Shown: positions 35,631 through 43,551 of the stretch, in pieces
Position numbering within the stretch: the first letter of the stretch is position 1
How the letters are laid out: every line of letters begins with the position of its first letter
Assembly (NCBI GenBank): GCA_050729835.1
Contig: JBOHLS010000003.1
Coordinates: 62,001 to 126,000 of the forward strand
Origin: REEB95 sp050729835
GTDB lineage: Bacteria; Pseudomonadota; Alphaproteobacteria; ATCC43930; CGMCC-115725
Reading direction: 5' to 3'
DNA length: 64,000 nt
Position numbers and translations under genes: made by a program
The notes under the pieces: generated by a model
The model's database searches: none
What the model was told of the DNA's origin: nothing
What the model saw: the letters and a program-made list of their open reading frames with translations, nothing else

Positions 35631-36476
35631 CTACGACGGCGACAGTGCGCGCGTCGTTGCTTCCATCTCATGCGGCCATGCCGGCGTCAGTCGCCCGCCG
35701 ATTCGCACCGGCGCGATTCGCTGCGCTAGCCCGGTGGCATCGTCGGTTTCGACGACCGCCGCGCAGACCGTCGCCGCGCCCTCGGCGACCTGGAGCCGCT
35801 CGCCCGGCATCTTCTTGACGAAGCGCGCGATCGCGCCGGCGGTTTGCATGCCGATCACCGAATCGTAGTCGCCGCACATGCCGACATCGCTCGCATAGGC
35901 GGTGCCCGCCGGCAGGATGCGGTGATCGGCCGCCGGCACGTGGCTGTGCGTGCCCAGCACCGCCGAAGCGCGGCCATCGCAGAAATAACCCATGGCGGTC
36001 TTTTCCGACGTCGCCTCGCCGTGGAAGTCGATCAGCGTCGCGTCGACCGCGCCGAGCGGATGCTCGTCGAGCAGCTTGCCGACGGCGGCAAACGGATCGT
36101 CGATCGCGTCCATGAAGAGCCGCGCCATCGCGTTCACCACCAGGACCTTGCGCCCGTCGCGCGTCGCGAACACGCCATGGCCGCGGCCCGGCGTACCGGC
36201 AGGAAAATTCACCGGTCGAAGCAGGCGCGGATCGCCCTCGATATAGGGAATGATCTCGCGGCGGTCCCAGACATGGTTGCCCGTGGTGATGACGTCGCAG
36301 CCCGCAGCGTAGAGCTGCTCGCAAATCTTGTCGGTGATGCCGAAGCCGTGGGCGGCGTTCTCGCCGTTGACCACGACGAGGTCGAGCGCCAGGGCGCGGC
36401 GCAGACGCGGCAGCTCGGCGACGACGGCGTCGCGTCCCGCCCGTCCGACCACGTCGCCGCAAAGCAGCAGTCTCAT
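35631..36476 (-). CDS. YmdB-like metallophosphoesterase (TIGR00282 family)
   Basis: A 281-residue calcineurin-like phosphoesterase. Metal-site motifs are LLCGDVVGRAGRD near the N-terminus, VNGENAAHGFGIT, TGNHVWDRRE and the C-terminal GTHSHVPAAD. Bacillus YmdB hydrolyses cyclic nucleotides and affects multicellular behaviour; a similar reaction here is inferred from family only. It is 10 nt downstream of the 5-formyl-THF cyclo-ligase gene. Confidence 0.9.
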   Translation of the reverse strand: MRLLLCGDVVGRAGRDAVVAELPRLRRALALDLVVVNGENAAHGFGITDKICEQLYAAGCDVITTGNHVWDRREIIPYIEGDPRLLRPVNFPAGTPGRGHGVFATRDGRKVLVVNAMARLFMDAIDDPFAAVGKLLDEHPLGAVDATLIDFHGEATSEKTAMGYFCDGRASAVLGTHSHVPAADHRILPAGTAYASDVGMCGDYDSVIGMQTAGAIARFVKKMPGERLQVAEGAATVCAAVVETDDATGLAQRIAPVRIGGRLTPAWPHEMEATTRALSPS

Positions 36477-36486
36477 CCGATTACCC

Positions 36487-37092
36487 TCAACCCTTGCGCT
36501 CGCGGATCCACAACACGCCGCGCTCGGTGATCACCGAGTCGAGCGGCACGTCCGTCGGCTCGTGCGGCAGCTCGCGCTCCTGCTGCACGGCGAACGCCAA
36601 GCCAATGGCTAGAAAATTCGCGTTCTGCGCGCGCAACCCGGGCAGCGTGCGATCGTAATAGCCGGCGCCGGTGCCGAGGCGATGGCCTTTGCCGTCGAAA
36701 GCGATCAAGGGCACGAATACGATTTGGGGCATCGTCTCGGGCGATGTCGGCAACGGCGCGGATATGCCGATCGCGTCGGGCGCCAACGGCTCGTCGGGCG
36801 CCCAGGCGCGGAAGACCAACGGCGCGTTCTTCGCGGTGACGACTGGCAGCGCCAGGCTGTGACCGCCGTTGCGGAGCGACTTGAGCGCCGGCAAGGGATC
36901 GAGTTCCGAGCCGCGCTGCATATAGCCGGCGATGACACTCCGCGGCGGCAGATAAAGTTCCGGCAAGTAATTGCTCAGCTGGGCCGCGATCTGCGCGCCG
37001 GTCGCGCGATAAGCCATGGCGCGGCGTTCGCGCGCCTGAACGCGGAGGCTCGCTTTCAACGCGGCGACGTCGGCGGATGGGCTTCGGTTCAT
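36487..37092 (-). CDS. 5-formyltetrahydrofolate cyclo-ligase
   Basis: A 201-residue protein that converts 5-formyl-THF to methenyl-THF using ATP. The conserved GTGAGYYDRTLPGL motif near residue 143 and VPLIAFDGKGHRLG just before it mark the family. The ATG at 37092 is chosen because upstream sequence is occupied by 6S RNA. The arrangement zapA - 6S RNA - cyclo-ligase matches the ygfA/ssrS locus known in E. coli. Confidence 0.93.
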   Translation of the reverse strand: MNRSPSADVAALKASLRVQARERRAMAYRATGAQIAAQLSNYLPELYLPPRSVIAGYMQRGSELDPLPALKSLRNGGHSLALPVVTAKNAPLVFRAWAPDEPLAPDAIGISAPLPTSPETMPQIVFVPLIAFDGKGHRLGTGAGYYDRTLPGLRAQNANFLAIGLAFAVQQERELPHEPTDVPLDSVITERGVLWIRERKG

Positions 37093-37116
37093 CGGACGGA
37101 ATGCGCGGATCGAAGT

Positions 37117-37280
37117 GAGGATGGAGCCGCGTCGGCCGTCGGCCTTGACGAACCCTCGTGGCCCGCTAACGCAGGTGGGAACCATATGCCGAAGCCACAG
37201 CTCCGGTAGGGACAGTCCCCGAGGTGTCGATATCGGCCCCGGGGTTTCATGCGCCTAACGCACCGCGCAGCCCCATCCTC
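37117..37280 (-). ncRNA. ssrS: 6S RNA
   Basis: The minus-strand segment between zapA and the cyclo-ligase gene can fold into a long rod. Its 5' end GAGGATGG pairs with CCATCCTC at the 3' end, and the interior carries GGGGCCGATATCGACACC and TCGGGGACTGTCCC. These resemble conserved parts of 6S RNA, including the CCGATAT stretch of E. coli. The length of about 164 nt is in the 6S range. Ends are placed from the terminal pairing and a TATAGT at 37290-37285, so they may be off by a few bases. 6S RNA binds the housekeeping RNA polymerase holoenzyme. Confidence 0.88.
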
Positions 37281-37284
37281 GTCC

Positions 37285-37290
37285 ACTATA
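37285..37290 (-). promoter_or_regulatory. -10 box of the 6S RNA promoter
   Basis: TATAGT on the minus strand ends five bases before the predicted 6S 5' end. No clear -35 hexamer is seen at the normal distance. The box includes the zapA stop codon TAG. Confidence 0.55.
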
Positions 37291-37627
37291 CTTGCGTTGC
37301 TTCGAGACGCGCCGCAACCGTTTCGATGCGTAACGCCAGGCGTTCGATGCCACTGGCCAGTGCCTCTTCATCGGCTGCCGCCGCACCGGACCCGCCCGCC
37401 GACCCACGCGCGCGGCGCAGCGTCTCGCGCGCCTCGCTGAGTTCGTCGGCCAGCATCAGTGCCGCCATCACCAGCAGCCGCGCCTCGCCCGCTTGGGGCG
37501 CGTCCTTAGCGAAACCGACGACTTTGGCGTCGATGCTGCGGCCGAGCTGACGCACGCGGTCCTCTTCGCCCGGCTCGCAGGCAATCGTATAGGAGCGGCC
37601 GTTGATCGCGACCGTGACTTGCGGCAT
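37286..37627 (-). CDS. zapA: cell division protein ZapA
   Basis: A 113-residue FtsZ-ring-associated protein. The N-terminal VTVAINGRSYTIACEPGEEDRV region and the middle VMAALMLADEL helix match the family, with a coiled-coil C-terminus. It bundles FtsZ filaments. Its ATG overlaps the stop of the small upstream ORF by one base, and its stop codon lies in the 6S RNA -10 box. Confidence 0.92.
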   Translation of the reverse strand: MPQVTVAINGRSYTIACEPGEEDRVRQLGRSIDAKVVGFAKDAPQAGEARLLVMAALMLADELSEARETLRRARGSAGGSGAAAADEEALASGIERLALRIETVAARLEATQV

Positions 37628-37818
37628 CAGCCCTCCAGCACCCGGCCGAGCCGGGTGATGACGGCGTCGATGCGGGCGGTAACATCGGCCGGAGGCCTGC
37701 TGCCCGACGATTCGCCCCGCGACGCGTTCCGGCCCGAGACGCCGGCGACGGCCGATTCGAGCCGGACCACTGCCTGTTCCAGCCGGCTGGCCGCCTGTTC
37801 GAGTCGCCCCACGCGCAA
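37627..37818 (-). CDS. small coiled-coil protein coupled to zapA
   Basis: I do not recognise this 63-residue protein by name. It starts with a regular leucine heptad (RLEQAASRLEQAVVRLESAV) and ends with a second amphipathic helix (VTARIDAVITRLGRVLEG), joined by a polar loop. Its stop overlaps the zapA start by one base, so it is probably a real gene translated together with zapA. A helper role with ZapA is only suggested by position. Confidence 0.7.
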   Translation of the reverse strand: MRVGRLEQAASRLEQAVVRLESAVAGVSGRNASRGESSGSRPPADVTARIDAVITRLGRVLEG

Positions 37819-37983
37819 GCCTCCACGGATGAAAGGTCGACTCTAGGCGGTTTGTAAACGAAACGTCAACGCAGCCAGGTACTTAATCTGGAGCTTCAGT
37901 TATGTAGCGCCAGTAACGGAGCATTAACCTTTAAATTGTCTTATAGTCGCAACTAATGGCGATGGTGTAAGGAGCCAGGCCCG

Positions 37984-38943
37984 ATGACGGCGTCCGCCCT
38001 CTGGCAATTCGATCAGCTTTCCCCGGAAGCGCGCAACGCCGCCGAGGGTGCGGCGCGCAATGCCGGATTGCCGCTCTCCCATTGGCTCAGTCGCTTGATT
38101 GCCGGAACCGCCACCACCGAAGGCGTCGCGCTGGGCGTCGCGCCGCGCGTCGTGGCCCCGCTGCAACCCAGCGCTGTTGTTCAACCGTTGCCGGTTCGTC
38201 CGGCCGCACCGCCGCGCATGGTGGCGCCGGCGCCACCATTTGCTGTGCCGACCGTCGCACCGGTTCCGCCGCCGATGCCGCGGCCGACGATGCCAACGAT
38301 GCCGCCAAAACCGCAGCCGATGCCCGGATCGCCGGACGACGCCACCACGGTGATGCTGTCGCCATTGGCACTCGAGCCCGGCGCCGTCGGCGTGCGCGGC
38401 GACGAGGCCGATGTGCCCGAGGCGCTGATCGCGGCAATCGCCCGCGACGGTCTGCGGCAACCGATTCTCGCGCGCCGCAAAGCCGGCGCCGATGGCCGCT
38501 ACGAGATCATTGCCGGGCGCCGCCGATGGCGTGCCGCCAAGCGCCTCGGCGTGGCGCAGATTCCGGCGGTGGTGACGAACCTTGCCGATCCCGAGGCCGT
38601 CCTTGCTTCGCTGACCGAGAATCTCGGCGAAGGCACGTTGTCGCCGGTCGACGAAGCGCGCGCGTATCTGCGTCTGTTGACCGAGTTTTCGCTCGACCCC
38701 CGCGACGTGTGCGGCGCGATCGGGCGCGACATGCCCCACGTCGTGCGGACGTTGCGGCTGCTCGGCCTGTCGCCGCGCCTGCGCGACCTGATCGTCGCCG
38801 GGCGATTGTCCCAGGCCCAGGCCTATGCGCTGCTCGATACGCCCGATCCCGAGCGCGCCGCCGAGCAGATGCTGGCCGAACAGACCGGCGTCAACGAGGC
38901 GTTGCGGCGCATCGCCGCCGTGCCAGGAGGATATCGTCCATGA
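37984..38943 (+). CDS. ParB-like protein with a PodJ-type N-terminal domain
   Basis: A 319-residue protein in three parts. Residues 11-39 form a short helical domain with pattern P14, R17, AAR (23-25), AG (27-28), P30 and W34, like the N-terminus of PodJ polarity factors. Residues 45-118 are a proline-rich linker. Residues 120-315 are a ParB nuclease-fold and helix-turn-helix region (LRQPILARR, IIAGRRRWRAAKRLG, then QAQAYALL). The usual GERR motif reads GRRR, and the ENxQR box reads ENLGEG. No parA or parS is nearby, so it is unlikely to be the main chromosome ParB. AAGGAG at 37968-37973 supports the ATG. Confidence 0.82.
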   Translation: MTASALWQFDQLSPEARNAAEGAARNAGLPLSHWLSRLIAGTATTEGVALGVAPRVVAPLQPSAVVQPLPVRPAAPPRMVAPAPPFAVPTVAPVPPPMPRPTMPTMPPKPQPMPGSPDDATTVMLSPLALEPGAVGVRGDEADVPEALIAAIARDGLRQPILARRKAGADGRYEIIAGRRRWRAAKRLGVAQIPAVVTNLADPEAVLASLTENLGEGTLSPVDEARAYLRLLTEFSLDPRDVCGAIGRDMPHVVRTLRLLGLSPRLRDLIVAGRLSQAQAYALLDTPDPERAAEQMLAEQTGVNEALRRIAAVPGGYRP

Positions 38944-40862
38944 TGCGCGAATTGCCCGCCAGCTGGTCCGACATGGACGTCGATCCGACCCTACGACTGC
39001 TCGCCGAACGCGCCGCGCGTATCGCCGGCATCCCGGTCGACGCCTGGATCGAGCGCGCCATCCGGCGCGCCTGCCCGGAATATTTCGCGCCGGTCGCGCC
39101 GCCGGCACCGGTCGCTTACGCCGAGCCGCCGCGGCCAACAATGCCGCCGCCCCTGATGCCATCGATTCCGCCAACGCCGGCACCGAGCGGTGCCAGTGCG
39201 GCGCTCGCCGAACTCATGGCACGCGCGCGTCAATCCCATCCCGAGACGCGGCCGGTCGCGCCGCCCCAACCGCAATTCGTTCCGCCGCCGGCACCGATGC
39301 CCCACCCGGCGATGGCGCCCCTCGCCGGCGATATCTCCGCTGCACCGACGGTGCTCGCGTTCGCAGCGCCGGTCCCGCCAGCGCCGTCGCCGGATGACGT
39401 CGCCGCGCGCGCGCCTTCGCCGATGGAACGGGTGCGTGAATCGAAGCAACGGGCCGCCGTGTTCGCCACCGAAGTCGCGGACTGGCGCGGCCACGATGAA
39501 CGCCCGCCGCGCGGCGGTGCGCCCTGGCCTGCGTTCGACGAAAGCGCGGTGGAAGAGCCCTATGTGCCGTTCGATGCCGGTGCCGGATTCGATCCGCGCG
39601 AGCCGCTCGAGCTGCGCAATCCGATCCGCACGCGGCGTTCGCGCCGTCCGCTGGTGATCGCCGTCGTGATCGCGCTTGCCGTCGCCCTGGGGGCCCTCGG
39701 CGCCCAGCGCTTCGTTGCCGGACGGCTCGGTCATTCGACGATGACCGAAAGCGCCGCGCTGTCGCCGCCGGTCGGCACGTCCAGCACCCGATCGCTGCAA
39801 GTGGCGTTGTCGCCGTCCCTGCCGCTGCCCGCCCCGACGCCAGCACCGACCTCCGCGCCGGCGCCGTCGGCCGCCATGTTGTCGAGCCCGCCGCCGGCCG
39901 CGCCGACGCCTTCGACCAACGATAACGGCGCCCTGCTGCCGTCATCGCTGGTGACACCGACCAACGTACTGCCGCCGCCCCCGCCGGTGACGGCCGCGCC
40001 GCCCGCCCTACCCCCAAGCCCGCCGCCGGCCGCCAGCCTGCCGCCGCAGCCGGTCGTCGCCGCGCCGCAAGCTGAACCGCCGGTCGCGACCGCGGTCGCG
40101 CAACCCGATACCCCGTTGCCGCTGCCGCCGCGCAAGATCGCCGTCGCCAAGCCCGTGCCGGTACAACAGGCCGAGGCGGCCGCCAATGTCGCGGCCCGTC
40201 AGGCCGCCGCCGCCGAGGTTCCCAAAGACCCCGCCAAGCTCGCCGCCTGGCTCGAGCAGCGCGCCAAGACCGGCGACGCCGTCGCCGAATACCGGCTTGG
40301 CGTGCTCTATGCGCTCGGTCAAGGCGTGAAACAGGATTACGGCCACGCCGCACAGCTCTTCAAATCCGCCGCGAACGGCGGCGTCGCCGAAGCGCAGTAC
40401 AACGTCGCCGTCATGTACAGCGAAGGCATGGGCGTCCAGCGCGATCCGGCGCAAGCGGTGATCTGGTACAAGAAGGCCGCCGAACAGGGCAACTTCAACG
40501 CCGCCTTCAATCTCGGAGTCGCCTATTCGAACGGCGGCGGCGTCCAACAGGACATGCCGGAAGCGGCACGTTGGTTCCGTCGTGCCGCAGCCGGCGGCGT
40601 GATCAACGCGCAATTCAATCTCGGCCTGCTCTACGAGCGCGGCGAAGGCGTGCCGCAGTCGGATGTCGAAGCCTATGCGTGGTACGCGGCCGCCGCTTCC
40701 CGCGGCGACCAAGGCGCAGCGCAACGGCGCGACCATATCGCCAGCGCGTTGGCGCCCGACGACCTCAAGAAAGCCCAGGCGCGCGCGACGCAGTTGCAGC
40801 AAACGATCCAGACCAGCGCCGCGCGGCTGACGTCGCAGAAAGCCAACGCCGCGACCCCCTGA
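38940..40862 (+). CDS. PodJ-like membrane protein with Sel1 repeats
   Basis: A 640-residue single-pass protein. Residues 13-41 repeat the helical domain of the preceding ParB-like protein. A proline-rich cytosolic part runs to about 230, a transmembrane helix follows at about 237-258 (LVIAVVIALAVALGALGA) after an arginine cluster, then a long Pro/Ala-rich periplasmic linker and four Sel1-like repeats (about 435-600; e.g. YRLGVLYALGQGVKQDYGHA). PodJ of Caulobacter has the same end-to-end logic but with a large coiled coil. The start ATGATG overlaps the ParB-like stop, and AGGAGG lies 9 nt upstream. Inferred role: polar organisation at the envelope. Confidence 0.8.
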   Translation: MMRELPASWSDMDVDPTLRLLAERAARIAGIPVDAWIERAIRRACPEYFAPVAPPAPVAYAEPPRPTMPPPLMPSIPPTPAPSGASAALAELMARARQSHPETRPVAPPQPQFVPPPAPMPHPAMAPLAGDISAAPTVLAFAAPVPPAPSPDDVAARAPSPMERVRESKQRAAVFATEVADWRGHDERPPRGGAPWPAFDESAVEEPYVPFDAGAGFDPREPLELRNPIRTRRSRRPLVIAVVIALAVALGALGAQRFVAGRLGHSTMTESAALSPPVGTSSTRSLQVALSPSLPLPAPTPAPTSAPAPSAAMLSSPPPAAPTPSTNDNGALLPSSLVTPTNVLPPPPPVTAAPPALPPSPPPAASLPPQPVVAAPQAEPPVATAVAQPDTPLPLPPRKIAVAKPVPVQQAEAAANVAARQAAAAEVPKDPAKLAAWLEQRAKTGDAVAEYRLGVLYALGQGVKQDYGHAAQLFKSAANGGVAEAQYNVAVMYSEGMGVQRDPAQAVIWYKKAAEQGNFNAAFNLGVAYSNGGGVQQDMPEAARWFRRAAAGGVINAQFNLGLLYERGEGVPQSDVEAYAWYAAAASRGDQGAAQRRDHIASALAPDDLKKAQARATQLQQTIQTSAARLTSQKANAATP

Positions 40863-40900
40863 CCGGCACCGGACGCCGGTGCGGCACCCGGCCCGGCTCG

Positions 40901-41758
40901 TCACGACAACAGCCGTCCGCTCGCCACCCACCAGGTTGGATTGACGCCGTGTAGTCGTGCCGCGGCGCGCGTGGCCGCGGCCTCCGCGGCGAACAACGCG
41001 AAGCATGTCGCGCCGCTGCCGCTCATGCGAGCCAGGAGTGCACCGTCGCAGGCCGCCAGCGCCGCCAGCACGTCGGCGATTTCCGGCACGATGGCGCGCG
41101 CCGCATCGGTAAGATCGTTGCGCCGTTGCCTCAGGATCGCGGCCAGTTCCGCCGCGTCGCCGGACGCATAAGCGAAGCGTGCGGGCTGGCCGAACGGGTC
41201 TTGTCGTGACTTATAGACGTCCGGCGTCGGCAGCTCCCGCCCGGGATTGACCAGCACAACATACGCCGCGGGCAAGGGCGGCGCCGGCGTAATCAGTTCG
41301 CCGACCCCGCCGATAAAGGCCGCGTGTCGGGCCAGGCAAACCGGCACGTCGGAACCAAGTTTGGCGCCGAGAACGGCTAGCCGCTCGGGCGTAAGCGTCG
41401 CGTCCCAGAGCGCCGCCAGGGATGTCAGGGTCGCGGCCGCATCGCTCGAGCCGCCGCCGATGCCCGACGCGAGCGGGAGATTCTTTTCGAGCACGACCAG
41501 CGCGCCGGCCGACCGGCCGAGCTCGCGCGCCAGCAACTCGCCGGCGCGCCAAACCAGGTTCTGGCGCGGATCCTGCGCCGCCAGCGCCTTGCCGAACGGG
41601 CCGGTGATGACGACGTTGAGGCTGTGCGCCGGGCTGACGGTGATCCGGTCGCCGATGTCGGCGAAGGCCACCAGGCTGTCGAGCAGGTGATAGCCATCGG
41701 CGCGACGACCGACGACGTGGAGATAGAGATTGAGCTTGGCCGGCGCGAGAGCGAGCAA
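40901..41758 (-). CDS. ispE: 4-diphosphocytidyl-2-C-methyl-D-erythritol kinase
   Basis: A GHMP kinase of the MEP isoprenoid pathway, 285 residues. Motifs are APAKLNLYLHVVGRRADGYH at the start, the ATP loop PLASGIGGGSSDAAATL, and MSGSGATCFALF near the C-terminus. The only in-frame start close to the first motif is TTG at 41758, two bases after the stop of the upstream TPR gene, so re-initiation is likely. Confidence 0.93.
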   Translation of the reverse strand: MLALAPAKLNLYLHVVGRRADGYHLLDSLVAFADIGDRITVSPAHSLNVVITGPFGKALAAQDPRQNLVWRAGELLARELGRSAGALVVLEKNLPLASGIGGGSSDAAATLTSLAALWDATLTPERLAVLGAKLGSDVPVCLARHAAFIGGVGELITPAPPLPAAYVVLVNPGRELPTPDVYKSRQDPFGQPARFAYASGDAAELAAILRQRRNDLTDAARAIVPEIADVLAALAACDGALLARMSGSGATCFALFAAEAAATRAAARLHGVNPTWWVASGRLLS

Positions 41759-41760
41759 GC

Positions 41761-43485
41761 TTAGCCGCCGCTCACCTTCGCCGGAGCGGCGCCGAGCCCG
41801 TGCTCGAGCTTGGCCTGGATGGTCTTCACCTCGTCCGCCTCGGGCTTGAACTGCAGCGCGCGCTGCCATTGATAGCGCGCCTCGAGCTCGCGGCCGGTTC
41901 GCCAATAGGCATCGCCAAGGTGGTCGTTGATCGTCGGGTCCTCGGGCACTAGCTCGATCGCATGCTCGAGCGTCGCGGTCGCGCGGGCATACTCGCCCAG
42001 CCGGAAATAGGCCCAGCCGAGGCTGTCGACGATATAGCCGTCGTTGGGCCGCAGCGCGACCGCGCGCTGGATCATCTTGACCGCTTCCGACAGTTTCTCG
42101 CCCTTGTCGATCCAGGTATAGCCCAGATAGTTGAGCACCAGCGGCTGCTCCGGCCGCAGCTTCAGCGCGCGCTGGAGATCGGCTTCGGCGCGCGGCCATT
42201 GCCCGGTGCGCTCGAAACAAACGCCGCGGCTGTAGAAGAGCCGCCAATCATCCCCCGTCGGCTTGGGCGTGCGCGCCAGCGCCCGATTATAGGCGCCGAT
42301 CGCGTCGGCGAAGCGGCTGTGCGAGCGCAGGATGTCGCCCAACTCGACCAAGGGCGCGGCGCGCTTCGGCTGCTCCGCCGCCAGTGTTTCGAGCAACTTG
42401 ATCGCCTGGTCGGTTTGCGACAGCGAATCGAGCGTGAGCGCGACGCGCATCCGTGCCACCCACGAATAGGGCGACGCGGATGGAACCTGGCGATAGAGCG
42501 TCAGCGCATCGTCGGGCCGATCCTGCTGGGCGCGAATTTCGCCTGTGAGCAGCTTGGCCAGCGGGAAGTCGGGTTTGAGGTCGAGTGCCAGCCGCGTGTA
42601 GATCAGCGCGGCATCGAGGGTTTCGGCCTGATCGAGCAGGCTCGCAAGGTCAAACAAGGCCTCGGCCGCGCCGTCGGCCGCCGTCGCGACGAGCGGGCGC
42701 GGCACCGTGCCGTGCGCCAGGCGCGCCAGGCCAGCGGCACCGACGTCGGAATCGTCGACCGACGCGACGCTTTGATAGACCGCGCGTGCCGCGATGACGT
42801 CGTGCTGGCGCTCGTAGAAATTGCCTGCCAGCTCGGCGAGCCGGGTGGTCGGCGGCGTCTCGGCGGCCAGCACTTTCTTGTAGGCCGCAGACGCGGCCGT
42901 CGTCTGCCCGGCGAAATCGGCGATGAGCGCCTGGTGCAGCGCCTTCAGCGGACCGAGGCCGCGCGTATCGCCCATCGCGTCGAGATCACGCAACGCCTTT
43001 TTGTGTTCGCCGCGGCCGCTGTCGGCCCAGGCGAGCAACAGCGGCACGGCATAGCGTTGGGCACCTTCATGCGGCACCGCGGCGGCGTCGCTGATCACCA
43101 GCGCATAATTTCCGGATTTGAGCGCCTGCTCGACCAGAACCAATCCCGCCAACCCGCCGGCTCCGTCATGCGCCTTGAGCTTGCGCGCCAGCGGCGCCGC
43201 TTGATCGACGCGCCCGTCCGACACGCGCAACGCGAAGGCGTGGCGAATCAGGGTGTAATTGTCAGGATCGGCGGCGAGCGCGGCGTCGATGAACGCGGTG
43301 GCGTCACGGTAATCGTGATCCTGCTGGGCATGGAGCGCCGCCAAATAGCCGCCGAGCGGGCTTTCGGGCTGCATCGACGGCGCCGCCATGGGGCGATCGG
43401 CCGTATTGCCCGGGCCTGCGGCCAGTCCCAGGATGATGCCCGTCGTCAAAGCGCCGGCGAGGCAAAACCGTAACTTCATTTGCAC
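41761..43485 (-). CDS. exported TPR-repeat protein
   Basis: A 574-residue protein with an N-terminal signal peptide (LAGALTTGIILGLAAG) and many tetratricopeptide repeats from about residue 45 to the end. The best repeats are near the C-terminus (ADLQRALKLRPEQPLVLNYLGY, DSLGWAYFRLGEYARATATLEHAIELVP, INDHLGDAYWRTGRELEA). Such proteins upstream of ispE are frequent in alphaproteobacteria; their function is unknown, probably envelope assembly or secretion. The stop is two bases from the ispE TTG. Confidence 0.85.
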   Translation of the reverse strand: MQMKLRFCLAGALTTGIILGLAAGPGNTADRPMAAPSMQPESPLGGYLAALHAQQDHDYRDATAFIDAALAADPDNYTLIRHAFALRVSDGRVDQAAPLARKLKAHDGAGGLAGLVLVEQALKSGNYALVISDAAAVPHEGAQRYAVPLLLAWADSGRGEHKKALRDLDAMGDTRGLGPLKALHQALIADFAGQTTAASAAYKKVLAAETPPTTRLAELAGNFYERQHDVIAARAVYQSVASVDDSDVGAAGLARLAHGTVPRPLVATAADGAAEALFDLASLLDQAETLDAALIYTRLALDLKPDFPLAKLLTGEIRAQQDRPDDALTLYRQVPSASPYSWVARMRVALTLDSLSQTDQAIKLLETLAAEQPKRAAPLVELGDILRSHSRFADAIGAYNRALARTPKPTGDDWRLFYSRGVCFERTGQWPRAEADLQRALKLRPEQPLVLNYLGYTWIDKGEKLSEAVKMIQRAVALRPNDGYIVDSLGWAYFRLGEYARATATLEHAIELVPEDPTINDHLGDAYWRTGRELEARYQWQRALQFKPEADEVKTIQAKLEHGLGAAPAKVSGG

Positions 43486-43551
43486 CGTCTCGGCTGGTCA
43501 CGCGATCGGCGGAGATTACACTGCCGGCGCGCGCTTGACTCAGCCTATTCG

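Noticed and set aside
37924..37931. Possible CtrA half-site TTAACCTT upstream of the ParB-like gene
   Set aside because: One mismatch to the half-site and no second half at the right distance; too weak to annotate although GANTC sites occur at 37801 and 37839.
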